A DNA stretch of 6,758 bases from Flavobacteriales bacterium (GTDB lineage: Bacteria > Bacteroidota > Bacteroidia > Flavobacteriales > BACL11). Positions 1 through 6,505 of this stretch are shown piece by piece (positions within the stretch are counted from its first letter, which is position 1; the number at the start of each line of letters is the position of its first letter). The notes beneath the pieces were generated by a model, which was given only the letters and a program-made list of their open reading frames with translations, was not told the DNA's origin and did not search any database. The stretch is from assembly GCA_018664745.1 (NCBI GenBank), contig JABJNS010000095.1:1-6758 (forward strand), written 5' to 3'. The position numbers and the translations under genes were made by a program.

Positions 1-806
1 AATATGTTCACTTAGCATCAACATCAAGTGTTAGTTTGCCCACCGATCTTTGGGTACCAAGTTCATCAGAAATTAAACCAAAATTTGCTGACCAATATGC
101 AATAGGTTATTTTAAAAATTTAAAAGACAATATGTATGAAACTTCTATTGAGGCATATTACAAAGAAATGACAAACTTGCTTGAATATAAAGAAGGCGTT
201 TTACCAGAAGATAATACTAATTCAAGTAGTGATGGTTCTTTTGCCTTTGGTGATGGCGACTCATACGGAATAGAGGTTCTTCTAAAAAAGAATAAAGGAA
301 AAACAACAGGATGGATTGGTTATACCCTTTCAAAAACAACAAAATATTTTGATGAAGTAAATGCTGGCATTTCTTTCCCTGCAAAGTATGATAGAAGACA
401 TGACTTGTCTATTACGGCAACTCATAAACTATCTAAAAAATGGACACTAAGTAGTGTTTTTGTTTATGCTACAGGTAATGCAATTACTCTTCCATCTGAA
501 AGGTATATAATCGGTGAGAATGTTTATACTGAATACACTTCTAGAAATGGCTATAGAATGGACCCTTACCATAGATTAGATATAGGAGCTACTTATACTC
601 GTAAAAAAAGAAAGAATTTTCAATCTTCATGGAACTTTTCCATTTACAATGTTTACAGTAGAAAAAATCCATATTTTATTTATTTAGCATTAGAAACACC
701 TGAGGGGGAAGATGGAAACATACAGGAAGGAAATTTATCACCCAAAGCCTATCAAGTATCTATATTTCCAATTTTACCATCTATTACCTGGAATTTTAAT
801 TTTTAA
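1..806 (+). CDS. TonB-dependent receptor, C-terminal part (5' end outside window)
   Basis: This is the last 267 codons of an outer-membrane TonB-dependent receptor; the reading frame is open to the left edge, with the first full codon at base 3. The TTG at 36 is not a start, because in-frame coding sequence precedes it. Visible family features are LPTDLWVPSS near fragment residues 12-21, alternating hydrophobic and aromatic beta strands, the barrel motif YDRRHD at 129-134, and SIYNVYSRKNPY at 213-224. The chain ends in ITWNFNF, and a terminal aromatic residue is the usual C-terminal signal of beta-barrel outer-membrane proteins. The plug and any N-terminal carboxypeptidase-like domain lie outside the window. 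Such receptors import ligands using TonB/ExbBD energy. The stop is 2 bases before the DUF4249 lipoprotein gene, so the two are very probably co-transcribed. The substrate cannot be told from this part. Confidence 0.93.
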   Translation, partial: YVHLASTSSVSLPTDLWVPSSSEIKPKFADQYAIGYFKNLKDNMYETSIEAYYKEMTNLLEYKEGVLPEDNTNSSSDGSFAFGDGDSYGIEVLLKKNKGKTTGWIGYTLSKTTKYFDEVNAGISFPAKYDRRHDLSITATHKLSKKWTLSSVFVYATGNAITLPSERYIIGENVYTEYTSRNGYRMDPYHRLDIGATYTRKKRKNFQSSWNFSIYNVYSRKNPYFIYLALETPEGEDGNIQEGNLSPKAYQVSIFPILPSITWNFNF

Positions 807-808
807 TT

Positions 809-1834
809 ATGAAAAAATACATCTATATTATAAGTCTTTTATTGATTTCTTGCCAAGAAGAAATTACACTTGAATTACCACAATCACAAGATAAAATTGT
901 TGTAGAAGGTTCAATTGAAAACGGATTCCCTCCATATGTCATTTTGACTAAGAATCAAGGTTATTTTGAATCTATTGATGAAAACACCTATAATAATCTT
1001 TTTATTGATGCAGATACTGTTAAAGTTTGGTATATAAATGATGCTGGCGAAAAAGAAATTAAATTATTAGAAAAGATAATGGGGATTGATTCATTACCAC
1101 CTATTTATACAGATAAAGATCATTTAAATAATCTAGTTGCTACACCTGACATACCTTATGATTTTAGTCAAGAAGGCCGAACATATTATTTAGAAATAAA
1201 ATGGAATAATCAAATTATTTCAAGTTCAACAACAATTCCAAAAGTTACTCCATTAGATTCTTTATGGGTTGAAAAAAGTGAAAATAGCGATAAGGAATAT
1301 GAGTATGACATAAGAGCTTTATACTCTGATCCAGCGGATCAGCAGAATAATATTTTAATTAAAAGTAAAAGACTAGAACATTATACTTTTAATGAAGATA
1401 GTTGTACAACTAAAAAGATAGAAGATTTTCCATTACAATTGGTAGATGCTGGATCAGATGTTTTGATTAATGGGCAATCTTTTGAAACCTATTTTCCTAA
1501 ACCTAAAGACAATGGTAATCCTTTCTCTGACAGAAGTTATAATGCAGATCATACGGAAATATGTGATAATGGAGATACCTTAGTTTTTAAAAATGATATA
1601 GTTCTTATTAAGTATTGTCAAATTGATGAATCTTCATTAAAATTTTGGAGAGGTTTAATAAGACAAGTTGGAACAAATGGGAATCCATTTGCAGAACCAT
1701 TGAATCTTGTTAGTAATATTACAAATGGCTTAGGAATATTTACTGGATACGGATCAGCATATTATATGATCCCAATTGTAAAAGACACAGTGATTTTTGA
1801 ACAGTATACACCAGAAATAATAGATATATTTTAA
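809..1834 (+). CDS. DUF4249-family outer-membrane lipoprotein
   Basis: A 341-residue lipoprotein of the uncharacterised DUF4249 family. It starts with a short signal peptide (MKKYIYIISLLL) ending in the lipobox L-I-S-C, with the lipidated cysteine at residue 15. The mature N-terminus reads C-Q-E-E; acidic residues right after the cysteine resemble the surface-export signal described for Bacteroidota lipoproteins, so an outer-face location is likely but inferred. The family signature is near residues 30-53 (IVVEGSIENGFPPYVILTKN). The rest looks beta-rich, with three further cysteines at 199, 252 and 270 that could form a disulfide. The start at 809 fits the signal peptide and lies 2 bases after the receptor stop, suggesting translational coupling. 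DUF4249 genes are commonly found beside TonB-dependent receptors, so a partner role in ligand capture is the best guess. No enzymatic motif is visible. Confidence 0.88.
   Translation: MKKYIYIISLLLISCQEEITLELPQSQDKIVVEGSIENGFPPYVILTKNQGYFESIDENTYNNLFIDADTVKVWYINDAGEKEIKLLEKIMGIDSLPPIYTDKDHLNNLVATPDIPYDFSQEGRTYYLEIKWNNQIISSSTTIPKVTPLDSLWVEKSENSDKEYEYDIRALYSDPADQQNNILIKSKRLEHYTFNEDSCTTKKIEDFPLQLVDAGSDVLINGQSFETYFPKPKDNGNPFSDRSYNADHTEICDNGDTLVFKNDIVLIKYCQIDESSLKFWRGLIRQVGTNGNPFAEPLNLVSNITNGLGIFTGYGSAYYMIPIVKDTVIFEQYTPEIIDIF
1326..1342 (+). repeat. Perfect inverted repeat inside the DUF4249 gene
   Basis: CTGATCC (1326-1332) and GGATCAG (1336-1342) are exact reverse complements separated by AGC. 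In RNA this would give a 7-bp stem with a tight 3-base loop. No T tract follows, so it is not an intrinsic terminator. It may be chance within codons for the residues around SDPADQQ. Confidence 0.55.
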
Positions 1835-1840
1835 TTTTAC

Positions 1841-1850
1841 AAAAAAAGAA
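1841..1850 (+). promoter_or_regulatory. A-rich translation leader of trxB without Shine-Dalgarno
   Basis: The ten bases before the trxB ATG are AAAAAAAGAA, and no GGAGG-like core is present. Bacteroidota generally start translation without Shine-Dalgarno pairing and favour A-rich leaders, so this run supports the chosen start at 1851. The same pattern appears before fmt (4801-4812) and thx (6489-6505). Confidence 0.45.
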
Positions 1851-2786
1851 ATGGAAAAAGTAGAAACATTAATTATCGGTTCAGGCCCTGCAGGATACTC
1901 TGCAGCAATTTATGCAGCTCGTGCTGATATGAAACCAGTTGTCATTCAAGGATTGCAACCTGGAGGACAATTAACTACAACAACTGATGTAGATAATTAT
2001 CCTGGATACAAGGATGGTATTACAGGCCCAGAGATGATGGAGGATTTTAAAGCGCAGGCTGAGCGTTTTGGCACGGACACAAGGTGGGGAATGGTTACTA
2101 AAGTTGATTTTTCTGAACGTCCATTTAAAGTTGAAGTAGATGAGAAAGAGACAATTCTTGCTGAAACAGTAATTATTGCTACAGGAGCATCAGCTAAATG
2201 GTTAGGAATGGAGGATGAAAAAAGATTAAATGGTTATGGCGTATCAGCCTGTGCTACTTGTGATGGTTTTTTTTATAAAGGAAAAGAAGTTGTTGTTGTA
2301 GGTGCTGGAGATACAGCTGCAGAAGAAGCAACTTACTTAGCTAAGATGTGTACTAAAGTAACTATGCTAGTGCGTAGAGATGAAATGCGTGCTTCAAAAG
2401 CAATGCAACATAGAGTATTTAACACTCCTAATCTAGAGGTGCTATTTAATCATGAGACTAAAAGCATTAATGGAGAACCTGGTGCAATTGGAGTTGAAAG
2501 CGTAACAGCTGTAAACAATCAAACAGGAGAAGAAAAGGTTATTCCTGCTTCAGGATTCTTTGTTGCTATTGGACATAAACCAAACTCTGATTTATTCAAA
2601 GGACAATTGACTATGGATGAAAGTGGCTATTTAATTGTAGAGCCAGGAACTTCTAAAACAAAAATACCTGGAGTATTTGCTGCAGGTGATATTGCCGACC
2701 ATGTTTACCGCCAAGCGGTTACATCAGCAGGTACAGGTTGTATGGCTGCTTTAGATGCTGAGCGTTTTATAGCTGATCAAGAATAA
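1851..2786 (+). CDS. trxB: Thioredoxin-disulfide reductase (NADPH)
   Basis: A 311-residue low-molecular-weight thioredoxin reductase (EC 1.8.1.9), a cytoplasmic FAD enzyme that passes electrons from NADPH to thioredoxin. The FAD-binding Rossmann motif GSGPAG is at 10-15 and PGGQL at 37-41. The redox-active CATC is at 134-137, and the NADPH-binding motif GAGDTAAEEA at 151-160. An Arg pair at 175-176 should contact the NADPH 2'-phosphate; Val174 stands where E. coli has His (HRRD). The second FAD motif AAGD is at 277-280, followed by RQAVTSAGTGCMAA at 287-300. The protein is full length and has no fused thioredoxin domain. It starts 16 bases after the DUF4249 stop and is followed by a clear terminator, so it probably ends the receptor operon. 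An internal promoter is possible but none is obvious. Its base composition is visibly richer in GC than recQ, as expected of a conserved, well-expressed gene. Confidence 0.98.
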   Translation: MEKVETLIIGSGPAGYSAAIYAARADMKPVVIQGLQPGGQLTTTTDVDNYPGYKDGITGPEMMEDFKAQAERFGTDTRWGMVTKVDFSERPFKVEVDEKETILAETVIIATGASAKWLGMEDEKRLNGYGVSACATCDGFFYKGKEVVVVGAGDTAAEEATYLAKMCTKVTMLVRRDEMRASKAMQHRVFNTPNLEVLFNHETKSINGEPGAIGVESVTAVNNQTGEEKVIPASGFFVAIGHKPNSDLFKGQLTMDESGYLIVEPGTSKTKIPGVFAAGDIADHVYRQAVTSAGTGCMAALDAERFIADQE

Positions 2787-2809
2787 AGAAATTTATATTT
2801 AAAGATAAG

Positions 2810-2841
2810 AGCCTCTAGTATGTAGGGGCTTTTTTTATTTT
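2810..2841 (+). terminator. Rho-independent terminator after trxB
   Basis: AGCCTCTA (2810-2817) pairs with TAGGGGCT (2823-2830) through eight base pairs, one of them a G-U wobble, around the 5-base loop GTATG. Seven Ts (2830-2836) follow, then ATTTT. It lies 23 bases after the trxB stop and separates the receptor/DUF4249/trxB block from recQ. This is the only convincing intrinsic terminator in the window. Confidence 0.9.
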
Positions 2842-2849
2842 ATATTTTG

Positions 2850-2857
2850 TACTTTTG
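2850..2857 (+). promoter_or_regulatory. Candidate -7 promoter element for recQ
   Basis: TACTTTTG matches the Bacteroidota -7 consensus TAnnTTTG exactly. It is just downstream of the trxB terminator, where recQ would need its own promoter. No TTG-type -33 element stands at the usual spacing; the region is a T tract. Transcription would start within a few bases of the recQ ATG at 2864, giving a leaderless or nearly leaderless message. In such AT-rich DNA a chance match is possible. Confidence 0.4.
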
Positions 2858-2863
2858 GTTTTA

Positions 2864-4768
2864 ATGGATGCTATTGATGTATTGATAAAATATTGGGGGC
2901 ACACTCAGTTTCGCTTAAAACAAAAGGAAATTATAAATCAAGTTATTGACAAAAAAGATATACTTGCATTATTACCTACAGGAGGTGGAAAATCAATTTG
3001 CTACCAAGTACCCACACTTATGCAAGAGGGAGTTTGTTTAGTTATCTCCCCTCTTATTGCATTGATGGATGATCAAGTTCGTTTTCTAAAATCAAAAGGA
3101 ATAAAATCAATTGCCATTACTTCAGGAATGCATTATAATGAAATTGATACCGCTCTTACTAATTGTATTTATGGTGGTGTTAAGTTTCTGTACTTATCGC
3201 CTGAAAGACTGCAAAATGAATTAGTTCAAACCAGAATTAAGGAAATGAAAATTAACCTTATTACTGTAGATGAAGCTCATTGTATTTCAGAATGGGGACA
3301 TAACTTTCGCCCAGCTTACAGACATATTTCTGAGATAAGAGAAATAATTCCTGAGGTACCTATTTTAGCGCTTACAGCAACTGCAACTACTAGCGTAATT
3401 GATGATATTCAAAATAATCTTGAATTTAAAGAACATAACCTAATTCAATCCACATTTATAAGAGAAAATCTTTCCTATGTAGTTGATAATATAGAAAGTA
3501 AAAAATTACGTTTATTAAAATTAGTTGAGAAAATAAAAAGTCCAGTTATTGTATATGTAGGTAGCCGAAAAGCTGCTAAAGAAATTACTGAATTTTTAAT
3601 AGCAAATAATTATTCAGCAAACTATTATCATGGAGGATTAACAGCAAAAATTAGAACAGAAAGGCAAGGAAGCTGGACAAAAAACCAAACTAGAATAATG
3701 GTTGCTACTAATGCTTTCGGTATGGGGATTGATAAAGGAGATGTTAAATTGGTTGTACATATGGAGTTACCATCCACCATTGAAGCCTACTTTCAAGAAG
3801 CTGGAAGATCAGGAAGAAATGGAGAACAAGCTTATGCTTTTTTATTAGCTAATAAAACCGATATAAAAAAGCAAAAAGATTTATTAAAATTAAGGTACCC
3901 AACAATTAATGAGATAAAACAAGTGTACCAAAAACTAGCTAACTATTTGCAATTAGCTGAAAACATATTACCCATGGAGCCACTACCATTTGATATTGTA
4001 GATTTTTCTGAACGCTATAAAATAAGTAACTTAAAAACATATAATATACTTAAATATTTAGAAAAAGAGGAACACCTAAAACTATCTGATGCCGTACATA
4101 GTCCATCAAAATTAATGGTAATTATAAGCAATTCTGATTTATATAAATTTCAAATTGCAAACCAATATTATGATAGTTTTATCAAGTTGCTCTTGCGTTC
4201 CTACGCAAATTTATTCAACAACTATGTTGTAATAAATGAAACTGAAATTGCTAGAAGATTTAATATTTCAGATAGTGAAGTAAAAAGATTGCTGAATAAA
4301 CTAATGCAACTAGAAATATTAAGATATCTACCTAAAAATAACAATGGACAAATTACTTATCTAAAGGAAAGAAAGGATATTGATTTCCTATACTTAGATG
4401 AAAAAAAATGGGAGGATAGAAAACAGTATGAAGAAGAAAAGCTTACAAAAATATCCAACTATATAACAGAAAAAAAAGAATGTAGAAGTAAGTTGTTATT
4501 ACATTATTTTGGAGAAGAAGAAAGTAAGAAATGTGGAAAGTGTGATTTTTGTATTTATGAAAAGCGAAAAAAAATAAAAGAAGTTGAATATCAAAAAATT
4601 ACGAATAAGTTAGCTGATATCTTACAAAATAAAGAACTTACAATTGAAGAAATTTGCATAGCATTACCTTCAATAAACGAACAGCAACTTATTAATATCA
4701 TTCAGTTTTTATTTGACAATGATAAAATTGGAAAGTTTGGAAACAAATACCAATGGAAAGGAATTTAG
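2864..4768 (+). CDS. recQ: RecQ-family ATP-dependent DNA helicase, divergent C-terminal layout
   Basis: A 634-residue superfamily 2, 3'-5' DNA helicase for recombination and repair. All RecQ core motifs are present: motif 0 (YWGHTQFRLKQ, 10-20), Walker A (TGGGKS, 39-44), motif Ia (VISPLIALMDDQV, 60-72), DEAH (136-139) with the aromatic-rich loop to Y152, motif III (LTATAT, 170-175), motif V (ATNAFGMGIDK, 281-291) and motif VI (QEAGRSGR, 311-318). The zinc cysteines keep the E. coli spacing (C-x16-C-x2-C-x2-C) but lie at 540, 557, 560 and 563, against about 380-403 in E. coli. The intervening 330-530 region holds two helix-turn-helix-like stretches (about 383-407 and 457-489). A short winged-helix-like tail follows at 580-634; no HRDC domain is recognisable. 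ATG 2864 is preferred to an in-frame TTG at 2855 because motif 0 begins soon after it and Bacteroidota relatives start there. It is probably a paralogue of the canonical RecQ in its genome, so the symbol denotes the family. Confidence 0.95.
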   Translation: MDAIDVLIKYWGHTQFRLKQKEIINQVIDKKDILALLPTGGGKSICYQVPTLMQEGVCLVISPLIALMDDQVRFLKSKGIKSIAITSGMHYNEIDTALTNCIYGGVKFLYLSPERLQNELVQTRIKEMKINLITVDEAHCISEWGHNFRPAYRHISEIREIIPEVPILALTATATTSVIDDIQNNLEFKEHNLIQSTFIRENLSYVVDNIESKKLRLLKLVEKIKSPVIVYVGSRKAAKEITEFLIANNYSANYYHGGLTAKIRTERQGSWTKNQTRIMVATNAFGMGIDKGDVKLVVHMELPSTIEAYFQEAGRSGRNGEQAYAFLLANKTDIKKQKDLLKLRYPTINEIKQVYQKLANYLQLAENILPMEPLPFDIVDFSERYKISNLKTYNILKYLEKEEHLKLSDAVHSPSKLMVIISNSDLYKFQIANQYYDSFIKLLLRSYANLFNNYVVINETEIARRFNISDSEVKRLLNKLMQLEILRYLPKNNNGQITYLKERKDIDFLYLDEKKWEDRKQYEEEKLTKISNYITEKKECRSKLLLHYFGEEESKKCGKCDFCIYEKRKKIKEVEYQKITNKLADILQNKELTIEEICIALPSINEQQLINIIQFLFDNDKIGKFGNKYQWKGI

Positions 4769-4772
4769 TTAC

Positions 4773-4787
4773 AGCTATTTAATAGCT
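4773..4787 (+). repeat. Perfect palindrome between recQ and fmt
   Basis: AGCTATT (4773-4779) and AATAGCT (4781-4787) are exact reverse complements around a single T. The right arm overlaps the candidate -7 element of fmt (4783-4790). That placement would suit a repressor site, but this is inference. As an RNA hairpin it would have only about five AU-rich pairs and no T run, so it is a poor terminator for recQ. Confidence 0.6.
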
Positions 4788-4790
4788 TTG
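4783..4790 (+). promoter_or_regulatory. Candidate -7 promoter element for fmt-trmH
   Basis: TAGCTTTG matches the Bacteroidota -7 consensus TAnnTTTG exactly, 22 bases upstream of the fmt ATG. Transcription would start around 4795-4797, leaving a short A-rich leader. No clean TTG -33 box is visible about 20 bases upstream, so the call rests on one element and its position in the only gap before fmt. Confidence 0.5.
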
Positions 4791-4812
4791 TATCCAATTA
4801 AAAAAACTAAAG

Positions 4813-5793
4813 ATGAGAATTGTATTTTTTGGAACCCCTTACTTTGCAGCCACTAACCTAAATGCGTTAATTAATGCTGGGCATAAAGTTGTAGGAGTTG
4901 TATGCCCTCCTGATAGCAAAAAAGGAAGAGGGAAGCAATTAAAACCTTGTGCTGTAAAGGAGGTAGCTTTAGAAAATAATATTCCAGTGTTACAACCGCT
5001 AAAACTAAGAGATGAAAGTTTTATTGAGGAATTAAAGTCCTTAAATGCTGACCTTTTTGTAGTAGTTGCTTTTAGAATGCTTCCAGAATCTGTTTGGAGT
5101 TTACCTAAAAAGGGAACTATAAATTTACATACATCCCTCCTACCAAACTACAGGGGTGCTGCACCCATTAACTGGGTATTAATTAATGGAGAAAAAGAAA
5201 CAGGAATTACTACTTTCTTTATTGATCAGCAAATAGATTCAGGGGCAATTATACAACAAGAGAGAATAGATTTAACTGATAAAACTACAGCTGCTGAATT
5301 GCATAATATTTTAATGAATAAAGGAAGTAATTTGCTTTTAAACACTCTTAATTCAATTAATACTAATTCCGCAAGTCAAATTCCTCAAATGCATAATTCA
5401 ACTATGCAAGAAGCTCCAAAATTATCAAAAGAATTATTAAAAATAGATTGGAATAAATCAGCAAAGGAAATACATAACCTAATAAGAGGATTATCTCCTT
5501 TTTTGGATAATAACACAAAATTGAAAGATGTTGCTATTTGCCCATCTGCTTGGTTTTATTTGCAAGATGATAAAGGAATACAGAAAAGAATAAAAGTTCA
5601 TTTATCGAAAGTAGTTAACAGTGAGTCCAAAAACGTACTCAGTATAAAAACAGACAATAAAACTTACTTAAACATTGTTACAAAGGAGAATGAAATTGCA
5701 ATATTAAATCTGCAAGCTGAAGGGAAAAACCCTATGACAATTCAGCAATTTTTACAAGGAAATAAAATCAATGAAAACTATAGTGTTTTATGA
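4813..5793 (+). CDS. fmt: Methionyl-tRNA formyltransferase
   Basis: A 326-residue enzyme (EC 2.1.2.9) that transfers a formyl group from 10-formyltetrahydrofolate to initiator Met-tRNA in the cytoplasm, priming bacterial translation initiation. The N-terminal formyltransferase fold opens with MRIVFFGTPYFA. The tRNA-contacting loop has KGRG at 37-40. The catalytic triad is N104, H106 (INLHTSLLP) and D142 (IDSG), matching E. coli N108, H110 and D146. The folate-site stretch SLLPNYRGAAPIN is at 108-120. The C-terminal tRNA-binding domain begins near 205. There the usual L-S/N-P-Y/F-P-x-AW motif is split: LSPF at 227-230 and PSAW at 244-247 are separated by about 13 extra residues. The gene starts 44 bases after recQ behind a promoter candidate. 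Its stop overlaps the next start by four bases (ATGA). No peptide deformylase gene is in the window. Confidence 0.97.
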   Translation: MRIVFFGTPYFAATNLNALINAGHKVVGVVCPPDSKKGRGKQLKPCAVKEVALENNIPVLQPLKLRDESFIEELKSLNADLFVVVAFRMLPESVWSLPKKGTINLHTSLLPNYRGAAPINWVLINGEKETGITTFFIDQQIDSGAIIQQERIDLTDKTTAAELHNILMNKGSNLLLNTLNSINTNSASQIPQMHNSTMQEAPKLSKELLKIDWNKSAKEIHNLIRGLSPFLDNNTKLKDVAICPSAWFYLQDDKGIQKRIKVHLSKVVNSESKNVLSIKTDNKTYLNIVTKENEIAILNLQAEGKNPMTIQQFLQGNKINENYSVL

Positions 5794-6476
5794 GCACGTT
5801 AGGGAATGATTTAGTCAATTACCTAAAAGAGTTTGTGGTGAAAGATAGGCGTGAACTTTTTGAAGAAAAGATTGAAGAGAGAACAAAACATATTACTGTT
5901 GTTCTAGAAAATATATTTCAGGGAAGAAACATTTCTGCCTCTATCCGATCAGCTGATTGCTTTGGAATACAAGATGTGCATATTATCGAAAATGATAATA
6001 TCTTTAATGACGATTCAGAAGTATCAATGGGTGCCGAAAAATGGGTTTCAATTACAAGGTACAATAAGAAAAAGCATAATTCAGCTGAAGCAATTAAAAA
6101 GCTAAAAGCTGAAGGATATCAAATTATAGCAACTACTCCACATAATACCGATTGCAACCTATTTGATTTAGATATTAGTAAGCAAAAAGTAGCTTTATTT
6201 TTTGGAGCTGAAGTATTGGGTTGTAGTGATGAAACTTTAGCCTTAGCAGACAAAAGAATGAAAATACCCATGTATGGTTTTACTGAAAGTTTTAATATAT
6301 CAGTGTCTGTTTCCTTATGCTTACAACACTTAACTTACAAGTTAAGAAAAGCTAGTTTCGACTGGAAAATGACTGAAGATGAAAAAGATGGAACAATGTT
6401 ACAATGGTTAAGAAATAGTATAAAATCATCTGCCCAAATTGAAGAAAAGTACCTTAACAAACACACTAAAAAATAA
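5790..6476 (+). CDS. trmH: TrmH/SpoU-family RNA 2'-O-ribose methyltransferase (probable tRNA Gm18)
   Basis: A 228-residue SPOUT methyltransferase that would move a methyl group from S-adenosylmethionine to a ribose 2'-OH in RNA. The best match by layout and length is TrmH, which makes Gm18 in tRNA (E. coli about 229 residues). Motif 1 is N47-x5-R53 (NISASIRSADCFGI), with Arg53 the likely catalytic residue. Motif 2 is FFGAEVLGCSDETL at 137-150, and motif 3 is IPMYGFTESFNISVSVSL at 159-176 with S167 and N169. The knotted SAM site is formed by motifs 2 and 3. Short helical extensions flank the domain, the C-terminal one about 40 residues long and charged, as in TrmH. The start overlaps the fmt stop (ATGA), implying translational coupling. 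An rRNA target, as in RlmB-like relatives, cannot be excluded, so the family call is firmer than the Gm18 call. Confidence 0.9.
   Translation: MSTLGNDLVNYLKEFVVKDRRELFEEKIEERTKHITVVLENIFQGRNISASIRSADCFGIQDVHIIENDNIFNDDSEVSMGAEKWVSITRYNKKKHNSAEAIKKLKAEGYQIIATTPHNTDCNLFDLDISKQKVALFFGAEVLGCSDETLALADKRMKIPMYGFTESFNISVSVSLCLQHLTYKLRKASFDWKMTEDEKDGTMLQWLRNSIKSSAQIEEKYLNKHTKK
6329..6346 (+). repeat. Perfect inverted repeat inside trmH
   Basis: CTTAACTT (6329-6336) and AAGTTAAG (6339-6346) are exact reverse complements separated by AC. RNA could fold a 6-bp stem with a 6-base loop. It lies in codons after motif 3 of the methyltransferase, with no T tract behind it. Chance in AT-rich DNA is a fair explanation. 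Confidence 0.5.
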
Positions 6477-6480
6477 TTTA

Positions 6481-6488
6481 TATATTTA
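6481..6488 (+). promoter_or_regulatory. Weak -7-like element before the THX gene
   Basis: TATATTTA matches TAnnTTTG in seven of eight positions, the last G being A, and lies 17 bases before the THX ATG. No -33 TTG is seen. THX may have its own promoter here or be read through from fmt-trmH; no terminator separates them. Confidence 0.25.
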
Positions 6489-6505
6489 CAAAAATTAAAT
6501 AAACT

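Noticed and set aside
36..38. TTG at 36 as the start of the receptor gene
   Set aside because: The same frame is open from base 3 with typical receptor sequence before the TTG, and a complete TonB-dependent receptor is far longer. The gene simply continues beyond the left edge.
1797..1839. TTG (1797) with TAATTTTA (1832) as a trxB promoter
   Set aside because: The spacing of about 32 bases is far beyond the usual 17-23, and the -7 element lacks its final G.
2267..2274. Run of eight Ts just after the trxB redox motif as a frameshift or slippage site
   Set aside because: The frame is intact and encodes the conserved CATCDGFFY sequence; nothing suggests programmed slippage.
2855..2857. In-frame TTG as the recQ start
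   Set aside because: The ATG at 2864 lies three codons later, fits the N-terminus of relatives, and the TTG falls inside the likely -7 promoter element.
4773..4790. Palindrome after recQ as an intrinsic terminator
   Set aside because: The RNA stem would be about five AU-rich pairs and is followed by TTGTATCC, not a T run.
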